64,000 bases of DNA, taken from NCBI RefSeq assembly GCF_963676685.1, contig NC_092346.1:73175821-73239820 (forward strand). Direction: 5' to 3'. The stretch comes from Mytilus edulis (taxonomy: Eukaryota; Mollusca; Bivalvia; Mytilida; Mytilidae). The position numbers and the translations under genes are program-made. How positions within the stretch are numbered: position 1 is the first letter of the stretch; each line of letters begins with the position of its first letter. Below the pieces are notes generated by a model. The model was given only the letters and a program-made list of their open reading frames with translations. It had not been told where the DNA came from and made no database searches. Below, one piece after another: positions 13,501 to 25,348 of the stretch.

Positions 13501-16500
13501 TAACCATTAATGTATTTCCTTTGTTTTCCAATTTGACGTAACCACAATCCCATCATATTTTCGTCGAATGTGACCTACCAGATAAGACTTATCACATGGT
13601 TGGTATTTACAATAGCAACACAGCGGTTGCCACATGTGAAGCTAGATCTGCTTACACCTTTGGAACTCCGGGATTTTGGTGGGATTCGTGTTGCTCAGTC
13701 TCTGGTTTTTTATGTTGTGTTTTGTGTTCTGCTGTTTGTCTTTTCTTCGTTTTTTGTTTCTTGTCATAGCATTTATATATTTTTTTCGACGTATGGGTTT
13801 AAATATGCCTTTTGTATCTTTCACCTCTTTTTCGAAATATTAATGATTTTCTCTCCTTCATGATTATCTTACTTGTATTTTGTAAAGCATTTCGGGATTT
13901 TGGATCTTAGGCTTTGTAATTGTTTTTAGCTTTTTTTACTTTTGGATAAGGGCATCACTGATGTGTCTATTGTAGATTGTTATTCCATACCTTTAAGTGA
14001 CTAAAAATTGATTAAATTTTGATCCGAAAGTTGGTCAATTATTCACTGTTTTCCGAACAGTAAATGATCCTTTTATTCATGCCATATAATTTTTTTTTCA
14101 AATCACCTGCATCAAATGGCCTTTGTCTGTCTGTCGTCTGCTTACTTGCACAAAAATATTCTTCCTTGAAATTATCAGTCGAATTGCAACTAAACTCATA
14201 TTGATGGTATATTATTTTATCCATTGTGTTGGATAAACCTGTCGACTGACAAGCCTTTAAACTGTATTAGATATTGAGTAAACCTTTAAGACCTTAAATA
14301 ACAATGTTATATCAATTTTGTTGTATGCAACTACTTGGAACATAAGAAGTAAACAGGGAGAGTGTATTAACATCAGAATTGGCAATATATGAATACTGAA
14401 ATGATAAGAATCGTTATAAGGATCCTCCTACATGAGAAAAAAACTTAAAACAAAATTTCAATTTTTTTTTTGTTTTTTTGTTTTAGCCTTTTTTAGCTAT
14501 ATTTTTTAAAAGACAAATAAAAAGATCAGAAAGAAAATGTTTTGGCCTAAATAGTTGCCATATATCCTAAGTATTAGTATTCTTGTTGAATGGTATTATT
14601 TTTCTCCTGATCGGCAAAACAGGTTTCGTTGTAGACAATGACTTAATTTTTGTAATTTTGAGTCTTTGTAAGCTGTACTTATGTAACCTTGTTCTTGTTC
14701 CTAACCATATACACATATAGAAATAAGTATTCTATTTACAATTCTTATTCCAGGTGCATGTGCCTCTAATCCATGCAAGAATAACGGTAAATGTACAGAC
14801 ATACCAAATGGATGTATATGTACATGTCGACCTGGGTACAAAGGAAAATATTGTCAGACAGGTAATGTTATAGAAAATCTTAAGCGGGATATTCGTGTCA
14901 TCAGACGAATTCTTCTTTAATTCTTTATTTATAAAAAAAAAAGAATATGTGGTATGATTGTCAATGAGACAACTCTACACAAGAGACCAAAATAATACAG
15001 AAATTAACAACTATAAGTTACCATACGGCCTTCAACAATGAGCAACGCATAGTCAGCTATAAAAGGCCCCGATATGACGATGTAAAATAATTCAAACGAA
15101 AAAACTAACGTCCTTCTTTATGTGCAAAAATTGAACGAAAAAACAAATATGTAACACATAAACAAACGACAACCACTGATTTGCAGTCTCCTGACCTAAG
15201 ACTATAAAAATCAGTTGAAAAACGCGTTATTCATCAGATGGACAAACATACAAGTGGACGTGGACGGGTACTTGTACATAATAACAACAAAAAGACACAA
15301 GGTACAGATCTAAGAGTACTCGCAGTTAACTGACAGCTAGTTTAAAGCCTCTAACTACTTATCAAAAATTCATGCATCTAAGACTTAATTATCAATCCGT
15401 ACACATCCAACAGCCAATGGACTTCGTGTAAAGACGTCATAAACAGTCAGTAAAAAACATGAACTTGCCTTTTTCATTCGAATACATTTTGTGGTTATTT
15501 TTGGCAAGACATGAATTTTGTCATGACCGCTTACATAATTTACATTTGTATTCGCTTTCTCTTCTTAATCACATATCTGAATTCCTGAGATCCATTTTGT
15601 GAATGAATTGAACAGGAAATAACACGATACAAATTAAATCAACGAAAGGTTTATAAGAATTTATCAAACTGTAACGTCAGAACCGATTTGAATGCTTTCA
15701 GAATTAGAGCAATATACGCATTTACGTTTTGGACACATTATTCATATATATATATATATATAATTCACAACTGCAGTTCTTGACTTTTTTTAAGAAAGAA
15801 AAGGCGAATTTCATTTCTTTTCGTATACAGTATATCCTAATTTCTCTTCGTACTGTAATGAAGGTAATCATGTAGTTTCTGTGTTTTTCTCTATTAAATC
15901 TTGATAACGATTCTTTGTAGAAATTTAACACGGAATTGATGTATGGGATGGTATATTCTAATTATGTTTTCGTAATAAGACACATATTTTTATTTAAAAT
16001 TTAAAATTTCGTCATTAAAGAAAATGTCAAACACTAAAAATAAGTATTTGTTTGTTTTTTTTCAGATATAAACGAATGTTCCCCCTCACCTTGCCAAAAT
16101 GGAGCAACATGTGTAGACAAGGTCGATGGTTATCTCTGTCGGTGTACTCCAGGATACTCAGGTGTTAATTGTCATATAGGTAGGTGTTCACACAAGTAGC
16201 AATTCTAAACTATGAATTCAATGCAAAAGTAGTTTACCGAAGTTCGATTCTAATAAATCTGTTAAGAGGATACAACTAAAGGACAAACACTGACATTGTG
16301 TAAATCAAAGAAACTTCGATTGGACGTTAACAGGTACATCAACAGGTTAAATATCTACTTCAATGCATGCAGCACTTATCGTTTGAACCAATACTAGTCA
16401 AAATGTAACAATCTGGAATAGGACGATTGCGAGTTCGCACCAGTCACAATTAGTACTTGTTTGGCTTCATAACTATTTTGATCTGAGCTTCACTGATGAA

Positions 16501-19500
16501 TCTTATGTAGACGAAACGCTCGTCTGGTTTATTAATTCATAATCTTGGTCCCTTTGATAACTATTAATTAGAAATGATAACAGTAAACTTATAAATCATC
16601 GGTGTTGACAGCACATCAGCTATATACATGAAAAAGAAATGAAAGAACTGTACAAACTTTTCCTCTTTTTCCCTTTAATATAGTTATATGATTTTGATTC
16701 ATGTGAGTACAACAACAAGTCGACCAATAAGGTTGCAAAGTTAGTATCCATTGGAATACTGACTGTCTATTGAAATATCATTTCACTAAACTCATCAATT
16801 ATGTATTCTAATATGACGTCCTTATTACGCTTTGTAAACAAAGCCGTGTTCTAATGAGCACAAAATATGTTTGACACATGCGCACAAATTTACTGTTTAT
16901 ATTAAAGTTATTTCCATCGTTATCCTATAAAATATATACATTCAAGTAGCTTACATATAATATATGTTATATCGAACAACATATATTCACCCTGCTCGTA
17001 TTTTTAACCTTATCAAATATGAAATGTAATGAACAGACTCCTCGGGGAGGAAACAGCTAAACATTTTTACGGTATTTTCGTACGCTTCGACCTATAAAAA
17101 TACTGTATTTGTCCTATTAGAATCAAAATAATTCCTTCATGGCATGCTCTATGCTCATTTTAACATGGGTATGCATTATATTTGACCACATTATACACCT
17201 CGCTAACGCTCAGTGTAAAATATCGACAAATATAATGCCTACCCATGTTAAAATGAGCATAGAGCATGACGGAATTATTTCTTAAATCGACCACAAAGCA
17301 TTTTGATGATATCATTTGACCTTATTTGAACTTGTAGAAAAAGTACTGTTTGATGAGAAAATTAGATTTTTAATTGATGATGAAGAATAGAAGTGTAGAG
17401 CGTAGAAAAAAATTTTAGCAATCTTATTTATGGAAAGGACAAAGTACGATAAGGCCTGTTTTTGACCCCCCATTTTCTCATTTTTTAAATTCTGTTTTTG
17501 AAAGCTACTTATTATGTCAAAATATTCCTAAATGCTTGAGTTTGTTAGGATGAACTTCAAAAACACTAATTTTAGCAACTGGGTGAGGTGAGGGGGATGA
17601 ACTTTCTGTTATTATTCAAATATTGTAATTTTTATTCACATTTCGGGTGTTTTGTACAACATTTTTTTAGTTTTTAAGTGCCTGCGCCAACGTGACCCAG
17701 GATTTTTTTAATTCCAATGCCATTAGCACCACTGTTTTTGCTGTCTAAATCGACGTAATTTTCTCCGGGTCACGTAGGCGCACCCTGTTAAATTTTAAGA
17801 AACAATGACCAAAAATCGTTATTTTTCCTTCTTTTGGCGTTTTTGGTGCCCTTCAAACCCCCTAACCTCTCTCATTTTGTAAAATTAATGGTTTTGAAGT
17901 TCAGCCAAACAAACTTCAAACCTAAAGGAATATTTTAACGTGATAATTAGCTTTCCAAAACAGAATTTGAAAAATGAGAAAATAGGGAGGCCAAAAACAG
18001 GCCTTATCGTACCTTGTCTTTTGCATATGAATAACGTAGGAAAAGTTTACCTTATATACATTTGTCTGAACATAGTTAAAACCAATTTTATTATCGGTAA
18101 TCAAATTGTCTGAACATAGTTAAAACAAATTTTATTAAGTGTAATCAAATTGTCTGAAATGTGTTAGATTAAAGCTGTGGACAAGTCTGAAAAAAATCCA
18201 GATAATGAATAATTAATTTATAATTGTTCAGTCTTTTGTGAACTCTTAAGATCCAAATTATCGTTTCAGACTAAACTTTCTTTGGCTAGTGCGCCCACGT
18301 CAATTTATAATACATCACTCTAACTTAATTATTTTTACTATGTAAAGCACCTGTTCTGTCTTTGATAAAATAAATAAAATGGAATTCAGAAAAATTTATA
18401 AACATTATAAAACGCTTTCTTAAAATGTACTTCTGTTTCTGTTGCAAATATTGAGATTGTTTTGTAGATGTAGATGAATGTCTCTCTATGCCTTGTTTAA
18501 ATAACGGCAAATGTCAAGATGATGCCAACGCCTATCAATGTGTTTGTCTGCGTGGATACAGTGGACCAACATGCGCAAAAAAGGGTAATAAGTTACAGCT
18601 ATAAGATATAAATTTTGATATTTTTCTGACAATTATGTCTTATTAGTTGAGGCAATTTAAATGAAATTGAGAATGGAAATGGGGAATGTGTCAAAGAGAC
18701 AACAACCCGCCCAAATAAAAAACAACAGCAGAGGGTCACCAACAGGTCTTCAATGTAGCGAGAAATTCCCGCACCCGGAGGCGTCCTTCAGCTGGCCCCT
18801 AAACAAATATATACTAGTCCAGTGATAATGAACGCCATACTAATTTCCAAATTGTACACAAGAAACTAAAATTAAAATAATACAAGACTAACAAAGGCCA
18901 GAGGCTCCTGACTTGGGACAGGCGCAAAAATGCGGCGGGATAAACATGTTTGTGAGATCTCAACCCTCCCCCTATACCTCTAACCAATGTAGTAAAGTAA
19001 ACGCATAACAATACGCACATTAAAATTCAGTTCAAGAGAAATCCGAGTCTGATGTCAGAAGATGTAACCAAAGAAAATAAACAAAATGACAATAATACAT
19101 AAATAACAACAGACTACTAGCAGTTAACTGACATGCCAGCTCCAGACTTCAACTAAACTGACTGAAAGATTATGATTTCATCATATGAACATCAGGCACA
19201 ATCCTTTCCGTTAGGGGTTTAGTATCATACCATCATAACATATATGAGAAGAACATAACCCGTGTCATGCCAACAACTGTTTTTAGAATAAATGTGTTTA
19301 GTTCCGATGCAAAGACCTTATCAGTGACTCAATATTAACGCCAAAATATGCAATCTTTAATGACTTGACAACAGTATCGTAATTATATCCCTTCTTAATA
19401 AGTCTATTCAAAGGTTTTGTAAGTTTCTGAGGTGAATACTGACACCTTTGTGCTTTATAAAGAATATTACCATAAAAAATTGGATGTGAAATACCTGAAC

Positions 19501-22500
19501 GTATTAGAAGTCTGCATGTTGAGCTATATTTACGAATGATGTCTTTATACCGATGATAAAATTTAGTAAATGTTTTGACTAGTTTGTGATATCGAAAACC
19601 CTGGTGTAATAATTTTTCAGTAATACATAAATTTATCTCGTTAAAATCTAAAACATTGTTACATACACGAGCGAATCGTACAAGTTGAGATATATAAACA
19701 CCGTAAGATGGTGACAAGGGAACGTCACCATCTAAAAACGGATAATTAACGATAGGAAATGAAAAATCATCCCTTTTATCATAAATTTTAGTATTCAGCT
19801 TTCCATTAGTGATATAGATATCAAGATCGAGAAAAGGGCAGTGGTCATTGTTAGTATTAGCTTTATTTAAAGTAAGTTCAACAGGATAAATTTCATTAAT
19901 ATACATACTGAAGTCGTCATTATTGAGAGCCAAAATATCATCCAAATATCTAAAAGTATTATTAAATTTGTTTATCAGATGTTGTTTCGATGGGTCTTTG
20001 CTTATTTTTGTCATAAATTGTAACTCATAACAATACAAAAACAGGTCCGCAATAAGTGGTGCACAGTTAGTCCACATTGGAATTCCGATAATCTGACGAT
20101 ATACGGAATCCCCAAAGCGAACAAAAATGTTATCTAGTAAAAATTCAAGGGCATATATAGTATCAAAGCATGTCCAATTACCATAGTTTTTTTGTTTATT
20201 GCTACTAAAAAATGACCTAAAAGAGTTTGAACATATATATTCACATTCTGATTTTTTGAATGCCCATTTAATTAGGTGTGTGAATTTTTTCTTAATGAGA
20301 ATGTGAGGCAATGTGGTATACAGGGTAGAAAAATCAAAACTTTGAACAGATTCAAAATCACCAATATAAGCATGCAATTTATCAAGTACTTCCAACGAGT
20401 TCTTGACACTCCAAAAGTAATTTATTCCACTATTTTCGAAGGCCTTATTTGAACAATTTATTATCAGGTTTTTAATTGTACCAAGTGTGCTGGTAAGAAG
20501 AATAGACAATTTAGTAGTTGAACAATGGCTTGAAGACGAAATAAATCTATATTTGTAAGGGGTTTTGTGTAACTTCGGAAGCCAATACATAGTTGGGACT
20601 TTCATTGTATTTGGCTCTGCTTGTAAAGCGGTGCCTAAAAGTTTATGTTTGTTACAGATTTCGTTTTCTGAAAATGGAGTCAGTTGGAATGTTGGTGAAT
20701 TGGTGATTTCCTTTTTCAGAACCTCAATGTAAAATTTACGTCAAACAATAATAATATTATTAGCACCTTTATCTGCCGGGACAAAAACAAATTCCTTGGC
20801 TAGTTCTTTTAGTTTATGTTTGATACGAGAAATAGGTTTATTGTTGTTATTGTTTATAGTAAAATGTTCTTTAAAATGTTGAATACGTATATCAACTATC
20901 TTCATTACTGAATTAAAAAAAGAGTCCAAAGATTTTTTGTCAGCTTTTTCCCGTTTTATCCATTTCATACAGTAAGTATGGAGTGAGTCGTGGATGATAT
21001 TACGACACTCATTCCAATTAATAATTGACGGGGGACGATATTTAGGTCCTTTACTGAGGAATGATTTTAACTCTCGGTCTTGAACGATGTTAAGATCTCC
21101 TGTTATAACATGGGAAATGGGGCCATAAATATATTCGGAATTACTGCAATTACATGAAGTAGGTGTATTTTCACTGATATTAACATCTTTACACAATTGA
21201 CTATAATTAAACACAAATTTCCGGGTAGATTTCTTGTAAGTATAACAAATAAGAGGTAGCTCAGTATTGTCAAAATATCCAGGAATTTGTTCTTTAACAG
21301 AATGGTCGTTAAATATACCGGCAATATTTACAAAATCAAAGCCTTTATTGACATACTTAATTTTAATAAAATGTTTTTTATGATCTCCAGGGCGATCAAT
21401 TTTGGGAAATAATTTAGAATAACAATATGCCATAATAATTTGAACAATTTCATACTTAAGACTGCTATATGAAATTGTGTTGCAATCCTCCAAAATTTTA
21501 TTTAACTTATTAACCGGTAACGAACAGAGTTTTGTTAACAGATAATGTCTGCCGTTGTTTTTTGAAATAGAAATTAGGTCCGAAATATTGGTATGATTGG
21601 CCCGAAATTTTCTTTGATTGCGATTTGTTCTACGACCGTGAGAACGTTTTTTACGAACAGTTTTAGAAACTATATCCAAAATGTTAACGGAATTGGTTCT
21701 AGATATATTACCAATTCCCATGATATTATCATTTAGACCGAGAGGGTAAACTGTCTGTAATTTTTTAATCCAATTTAATTCAATTATTTTCCGTGATCGT
21801 ACAAACTTTGAATGCGATTCACCAGGCTGCTTATTTACTACTTCTAAAGGTTGAACTGCTAAATATTTAAAAGGATGGTTGTGCTTCTTAAGGTGTTGGT
21901 AAATGATACTTTTGAATTTATTGGGTCTTTTAAAACGATACAGATGTTCTTGAGTGCGTTTAGATAAATATCGTCCAGTTTCTCCTACGTACTGAATACC
22001 ACACCCCGGTTTGTTTCATGTGAGTAAATAAATAATACTGTTTGTTTTTCAAGTTATATCAGTTTTAAAATTTAAAGAAAATGTGCGACCATTAAACGTG
22101 GACCTTACCGTATTGTTGGTGGAAAGACGGGGACATGTAAGTCATTTTTTGGCATGACACTTATCGATAGAAGGGTAACGCTATTTCTCATTTAAGATTT
22201 TTGTCTGGTATCGTTCTTTTGAGTGCAAGAACATTTCGAATTTCTTCGGCATTATCATTTACAATTGAAATATTGAACCGCTTTTCAATTTTAATTCCTT
22301 TTTAGATTTAGTTTCTGGTAAATATTGGATCTATGTTTATCTTTTAAATAAAAAAGGCATTTCAAAACGCAAGGGCCTAAATAAAGTGTTTTGTGGATCT
22401 ACTATGATCGCATAATGCTGTCTGATTTTTTTTATTGTTGTATATTTGCCTCCGTTATATCCTTGTTATACATATCATGTAAATTAGGGAAAGAATTGTA

Positions 22501-25348
22501 AAAGTAAACTTTGACATGGAATATTATATGACATACAGTAATAGTTCTCATGTCATTTTGGATTGTGAATATTTTTTAGATGGGCCTAATTCAGTTGAAT
22601 GTGGAACACCATATTTTAAACCTGTTATATTAGGAATGAGAATAGTTGGTGGATATCGTGCGAAAAATTTCACCTGGCCATGGATAGTACAGCTACGACT
22701 GAATGAAAAACATGAATGCGGTGGAGCAATTATAGCTCCGAATTGGATTATTACCGCCAAGCATTGTTTTCTATTGTATGTATATCTAATAATAAGAATC
22801 AGTTTTACTACATATTGGAATATCATGTGATATTTCAAAGACTGTCGCGTTAGTGCCAATGGATACCTACACTTTATGTAATGGTATCAGTATTTACATA
22901 GAGTTTATCGATACATATCTATTAATAGACTATTTGAAGCCTCCATGGAATTTTATGATGAAATGCAAAACAATTAGAAACAAGGTTTAATATAAAGAAA
23001 GAAGATGTGGTATGATTGCCGTGAGACAACTATATGTCACCGTACGACCTTCAACAATGTGCAAAGCCCATACCGCATAGTCAGCTATAAAAGGCCCCGA
23101 AATGACAAATGTAAAACAATTCAAACGAGAAAATTAACGGCCTAATTTATTTACAAAAAATGAACGAAAAACAAATACGTAACACATCAACAAACGACCA
23201 CCACTGAATAACTGGCTCCTGACTTGTTAAACGGCGGGATTAAACATGTTAAAACATGTTCAAATACTTATATAGATATATCAATTACATTTACTCTTTA
23301 TATTCTAGATAAAAGAGAGACGAAAGATACCAAAGGGACAGTCAAACTCATAAATCTAAATCAAATGGCAACGCCATGGCTAAAAAATGAAAAAGACAAA
23401 CAGAAAAACAATAGTAAACAGGACACAACATAGAAAACTAAAGAATAAACAACACGAACCAATAAAAGATATGATTACAAATTAACAGCAACTAAAAATT
23501 GATAAAAAAGTTGAAATCATTCAAGAAAAGTCGCCTAAACATGGTGTTCTTCGTCTCCTTATTTTGATGAACATTTTTTATAGACAGGTTAAAATTATTT
23601 TGATATGTATTTTTTATCATTATTCTAGAGTTAATGATGCATCAAAGTGGACAATTTATGCTGGAAAGACCCACAAGTCTTTACAAGAACCAGCAACACA
23701 ACAAAAAAGACAAGCTGTCAAAATCGTCAATGCAAAAAGTCCTAACCACATTCTTCACAAGGACATTAGCTTAGTAAAAGTTGACAAGCCATTCCATTAT
23801 AATAATTATGTACGACCAATATGTCTGCCGACAAAGGATGTAAAAGTCGGAGATATATGTTTTGTCAAAGGTTGGGGAGAGACACAAGGTACATTGTATA
23901 CATTAGTTGCATAGAAGTTCTCATTTTTCGCAAAATTAATGGGAATTGAACCATTATTTCACAAAATTGAAATACTGCCCTCAGAATTATCAATACAGTC
24001 CTTATTACGTTGCAATTCGATAATAAAAAAAAGTTTCCAATTTTTTTGTTCTGGTTATTTTTTTCTTACTAAAATGCGAACTATGTTTTCGATTATCATG
24101 TTTTCCTATTTTAATTATCATAAGTGTAAAGATGATATTTCTGTAATGTTGTTCTACTATATAGTGTCAATTTCAATATTTTAACAGGTACTGGCCATGA
24201 AAATGTACTGAAACAGACTATATTACCGATTAAGGATACAAAGAAATGTAATACAACCATCAATCCAGTTTTGAAGGGACAAATAACAGAAAACATGTTT
24301 TGTGCTGGTCATCAAGGTGGCGGACATGACGCTTGTCAGGCAGGTAGATTTAAAGAAATTTTCCTTCTGTTCAAATGATCATTACTAATTGACCAGAAAG
24401 TTTATTTGAATGGTCAAAGAAAAGTATTACTGAAAAAAAAACATACTGAAAAGAAATATAGGCGAATCGAATCAATTTCAATAACAATTTACGTAGAATA
24501 TCAAAAGGTGGCATGCAATTGGAAGGTTTAGTAAGATATCCAACGAGATTAAACTCACGCCTATCCTTTGAAAATATCTCTGCCAGCCCTAGAATATGAC
24601 ACTTTTGTTTCACTAGTTCAGTTTATTGACAACATTTGATATCGATAGGTTTTATGGACTTCCCTAATTTGAAAATATCTTGGAGTTTGGTATTTTTGTT
24701 TTAAATATTTATTTGATCGTTGCATATTTATGTTTTGCGTATATTAATTTCATAGGGTGATAGTGGAGGACCATTTGACTGCACATATTCCGACAAATGG
24801 TACCTTTCAGGTATTGTTTCATGGGGTATAGGCTGTGCAGGTATGTAAAGCCTAATAGCAATAGTAATAAAATAATCTAATTAACAATATAGAGATACAC
24901 AATATATGTGGAACCATTGCCAATGAGGCAACTATTCACTAATGTTCAAATGATGTGGATATAAGCAATTATAATCAATGTTATAGCTCAGCAGAGTTTA
25001 CGATACTTGTTATAATTTTTTTTTTAAAATTATTTGAAGATTCCTAGTGTCCATTTAAGTTCAAATAAAGGCAACAGAAGTATACCGCTGTTCAAAAGTT
25101 ATAAATCGATTAAGAGAAAACAAAATGCGGGTTACAAACTAAAACAGAGGGAAACAAATCAATTTTAAGAGGAAAACAACGTAACAAGGCATTGATGAAA
25201 GTAAATGTAATTGCATTTTCACTGTTTAGATATGTTGATTAATTAAGCACTGTTTTTGATTTCTATTTCAGAGAAAAACATGCCTGGTGTGTTTGTTAAT
25301 GTGATGAATTTTGTCACATGGATCACCAGTACCATAGCATTAGATTGA
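4501..25348 (+). CDS. Secreted SUEL lectin-EGF-trypsin-like serine protease (15 exons)
   Basis: Coding exons: 4501-4570, 7390-7434, 7960-8247, 8895-9020, 11746-11859, 12585-12698, 13273-13389, 14754-14861, 16066-16179, 18468-18584, 22580-22775, 23629-23888, 24188-24339, 24756-24840, 25272-25348. They total 1983 nt, giving 660 residues with no internal stop. Domain order: signal peptide (1-23), linker rich in Arg, Gly and Tyr (24-38), SUEL/galactose-binding lectin (about 39-134), seven EGF domains (135-404), trypsin domain (activation Arg425-Ile426, IVGG). The triad is His466 (TAKHC), Asp515 (KDISLVK) and Ser610 (GDSGGP); Asp604 at the S1 position predicts trypsin-like cleavage after Arg or Lys. 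Inferred role: an extracellular zymogen that binds carbohydrate through the lectin domain, perhaps in immunity or development. I know no close named orthologue. A Naiad element sits antisense in intron 10. One intron (24340-24755) appears to use a GC donor. Confidence 0.85.
7390..7434 (+). CDS. Exon 2: short Arg/Gly/Tyr-rich linker
   Basis: A 45-nt, phase 1-1 exon flanked by 'ttttcaag' and GTAAAT. It encodes 15 residues ([15 protein letters not shown]) that link the signal peptide to the lectin. It keeps the frame whether included or skipped, so it could be alternatively spliced (inference). Confidence 0.65.
7960..8247 (+). CDS. Exon 3: SUEL-type rhamnose/galactose-binding lectin domain
   Basis: One 288-nt, phase 1-1 exon encoding the whole domain. 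SUEL hallmarks are visible: '[16 protein letters not shown]' (compare ANYGR in the family), C-rich spacing, and a C-terminal '[14 protein letters not shown]' matching the family's (D)PC...KYL.V.Y.C ending. The leading Ala-Asn of ANYGR is replaced by Ala-Val, so binding specificity may differ from classical rhamnose-binding lectins. Confidence 0.85.
8895..9020 (+). CDS. Exon 4: EGF domain 1
   Basis: Phase 1-1 exon with six EGF cysteines ([13 protein letters not shown]...FSCIC...GKKC). Donor GTAAGT. No calcium-binding D-x-[DN]-E motif at its start. Confidence 0.85.
   Translation, partial: DSPSYGTRVHSLPVRMEVYVKVQVPLFPVFVEVDLLGKNVK
10100..11700. other. Intron 4, non-coding
   Basis: AT-rich intron sequence. 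About 11160-11230 resembles the R5/R2 repeat families. No other structure noted. Confidence 0.5.
11746..11859 (+). CDS. Exon 5: EGF domain 2
   Basis: Phase 1-1 exon, 38 codons, six cysteines. Starts N-T-N-E-C, a partial calcium-binding signature. Very similar to exon 6 (shared ECKSNPC), suggesting a recent exon duplication. Confidence 0.85.
   Translation: MLTNVNQTLARTKGDVLTWQIDINVYVNLGIQVVTVK
12015..12115 (+). repeat. Interspersed repeat, family R3
   Basis: Contains 'aaataaaggcaacagtag', shared with 25055-25190 and 48065-48300. Family identity unknown; the copies are short and lack coding capacity. Confidence 0.5.
12420..12570 (+). repeat. R2 repeat copy in intron 5
   Basis: Shares 'gccatggcgttgtcag' and the following 'tttattttcg' with the other R2 copies. 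It ends just before the acceptor of exon 6. Confidence 0.5.
12585..12698 (+). CDS. Exon 6: EGF domain 3
   Basis: Phase 1-1 exon of the same 114-nt length as exon 5. Starts [10 protein letters not shown]. Six cysteines with an aromatic before the C4-x-C5 pair, as in calcium-binding EGF domains. Confidence 0.85.
13273..13389 (+). CDS. Exon 7: EGF domain 4
   Basis: Phase 1-1 exon, acceptor 'attttattttag', donor GTAAGT. Encodes [16 protein letters not shown] followed by the C4-C6 half; six cysteines. Confidence 0.85.
13560..13990 (+). repeat. R2 repeat copy with hammerhead-like remnant
   Basis: R2 sequence (shared 'gggattcgtgttgctcagtc') runs into 'ggcatcactgatgtgtc', a decayed version of the hammerhead segment at 16487-16527. 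Open frames here are repeat-derived. Confidence 0.5.
14754..14861 (+). CDS. Exon 8: EGF domain 5 with a seventh cysteine
   Basis: Phase 1-1 exon, 36 codons. The usual aromatic before C4-x-C5 is Cys here ([11 protein letters not shown]), giving seven cysteines and one potentially unpaired. Confidence 0.8.
14940..15240 (+). repeat. Interspersed repeat, family R1
   Basis: R1 has the signature 'gtggtatgattg.caatgagacaac' and 'ggccttcaacaatgagcaa'. Other copies: 22997-23260, 25655-25960 and 35040-35185 (+); 27050-27177, 35715-35870 and 49360-49515 (-); and an inverted pair at 56456-57040. Non-coding; probably the terminal part of a retroelement (inference). Confidence 0.6.
16066..16179 (+). CDS. 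Exon 9: EGF domain 6 (calcium-binding type)
   Basis: Phase 1-1 exon starting D-I-N-E-C with [12 protein letters not shown], a full EGF-CA signature. Acceptor 'gttttttttcag', donor GTAGGT. Confidence 0.85.
16487..16530 (+). ncRNA. Hammerhead ribozyme-like motif (probably decayed)
   Basis: The catalytic core reads CTGATGA (16493-16499), stem II ATC/GAC around a seven-base loop, GAAA (16513-16516), a tiny stem III, and the cleavage triplet GTC (16522-16524). This matches the compact hammerheads known in Penelope-like elements and retrozymes. Stem I is only about three base pairs (CA/TG plus a wobble) and the first stem II pair is A/C, so this copy may be weak or inactive. Confidence 0.55.
17127..17280. 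repeat. Near-perfect palindrome (fold-back MITE)
   Basis: The left arm (about 17127-17184) contains 'ctatgctcattttaacatgg'; the right arm (about 17226-17280) is its reverse complement. The loop holds 'cacctcgctaacgctcagtg', itself partly palindromic. No coding capacity. Confidence 0.75.
17433..18022. repeat. Long imperfect inverted repeat (about 590 bp)
   Basis: The outer arms are 'aagtacgataaggcctgttt' near 17450 and its complement near 18000. Matching blocks continue inward, including paired GTGACCC/GGGTCAC segments near 17692 and 17767. Probably a decayed non-autonomous fold-back transposon in intron 9. Confidence 0.6.
18468..18584 (+). CDS. Exon 10: EGF domain 7 (calcium-binding type)
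   Basis: Phase 1-1 exon starting [17 protein letters not shown] is typical of EGF-CA. Donor GTAATA. The following intron (18585-22579) contains the antisense Naiad element, yet exon 10 still joins exon 11 in frame. Confidence 0.85.
19181..19246 (-). promoter_or_regulatory. SECIS-like hairpin in the Naiad 3' UTR
   Basis: Reading the minus strand: helix I GTATAT (19239-19244) pairs with ATATG/C (19182-19187). It is followed by a 3x3 internal loop, then A-TGAT (19236-19232) opposite TGAT (19194-19191), forming the non-Watson-Crick quartet with tandem G.A pairs. Helix II is GGTATGAT (19231-19224) paired with ATTGTGCC (19202-19195), extended by CT/AG. The apical loop begins AAA (19220-19218). All parts of a eukaryotic SECIS element are present in order, about 50 nt after the stop codon. 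Fold and function were judged by eye only. Confidence 0.7.
19298..22165 (-). CDS. Naiad polyprotein, GIY-YIG nuclease plus reverse transcriptase, with four in-frame UGA codons
   Basis: One frame of about 956 codons runs to TAA at 19298-19300. Its only internal stops are UGA at 22142-22144, 22049-22051, 22016-22018 and 20741-20743. Nuclease: [22 protein letters not shown], with downstream EHLYRF and HLKKHNH fitting the PLE Cys/His set. Linker: [38 protein letters not shown] (motif A), [10 protein letters not shown] (motif B) and [11 protein letters not shown] (motif C). From memory of related elements, the UGAs occupy Cys positions (YLLTC, NNIIxVC). Selenocysteine insertion is inferred and is supported by the SECIS-like hairpin downstream. 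The N-terminus is not fixed: upstream protein-like sequence ([15 protein letters not shown], near 22230) is in another frame, so this copy probably has a one-base indel near 22163. Trp instead of Gly in motif B suggests an inactive RT. Confidence 0.75.
22580..25348 (+). CDS. Exons 11-15: trypsin-like serine protease domain
   Basis: Exon 11 (22580-22775) carries the propeptide Cys412, the activation site R-IVGG and the His box (TAKHC, with Lys instead of the usual Ala). Exon 12 (23629-23888) carries the Asp box, RPICLP (partner of the propeptide Cys) and KGWGETQ. Exon 13 (24188-24339) ends in DACQ. Exon 14 (24756-24840) starts GDSGGP and contains [11 protein letters not shown]. Exon 15 (25272-25348) contains [14 protein letters not shown] and the stop. 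All catalytic and substrate-pocket residues are present, so activity is expected. Confidence 0.85.
22997..23260 (+). repeat. R1 repeat copy in intron 11
   Basis: Shares 'gatgtggtatgattgcc' and 'accgcatagtcagctataaa' with other R1 copies. Confidence 0.6.
23300..23430 (-). repeat. R2 repeat copy (inverted) in intron 11
   Basis: Contains 'gaaagataccaaagggacag' and 'aacgccatggc', the reverse complement of the R2 landmark. It ends about 200 bases before exon 12. Confidence 0.5.
25055..25190 (+). repeat. R3 repeat copy in intron 14
   Basis: Contains 'aaataaaggcaacagaagta' followed by 'aaatcgattaagagaaaac', matching 12015-12115 and 48065-48300. Confidence 0.5.

Larger units (their letters stand above)
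18662..22400 (-). mobile_element. Naiad-type Penelope-like retroelement with probable selenocysteine codons
   Basis: The coding order is N-terminal GIY-YIG nuclease (about 22060-21730), a short linker with the CxC motif (SCNCSN, near 21150), and reverse transcriptase (to 19298). This permuted order plus CxC is the hallmark of the Naiad clade; canonical Penelope elements carry the nuclease C-terminally. The 3' end is set by the terminus shared with three other copies in this window. The 5' limit is uncertain; protein-like sequence fades near 22380. It lies antisense within intron 10 of the lectin-protease gene. Confidence 0.8.
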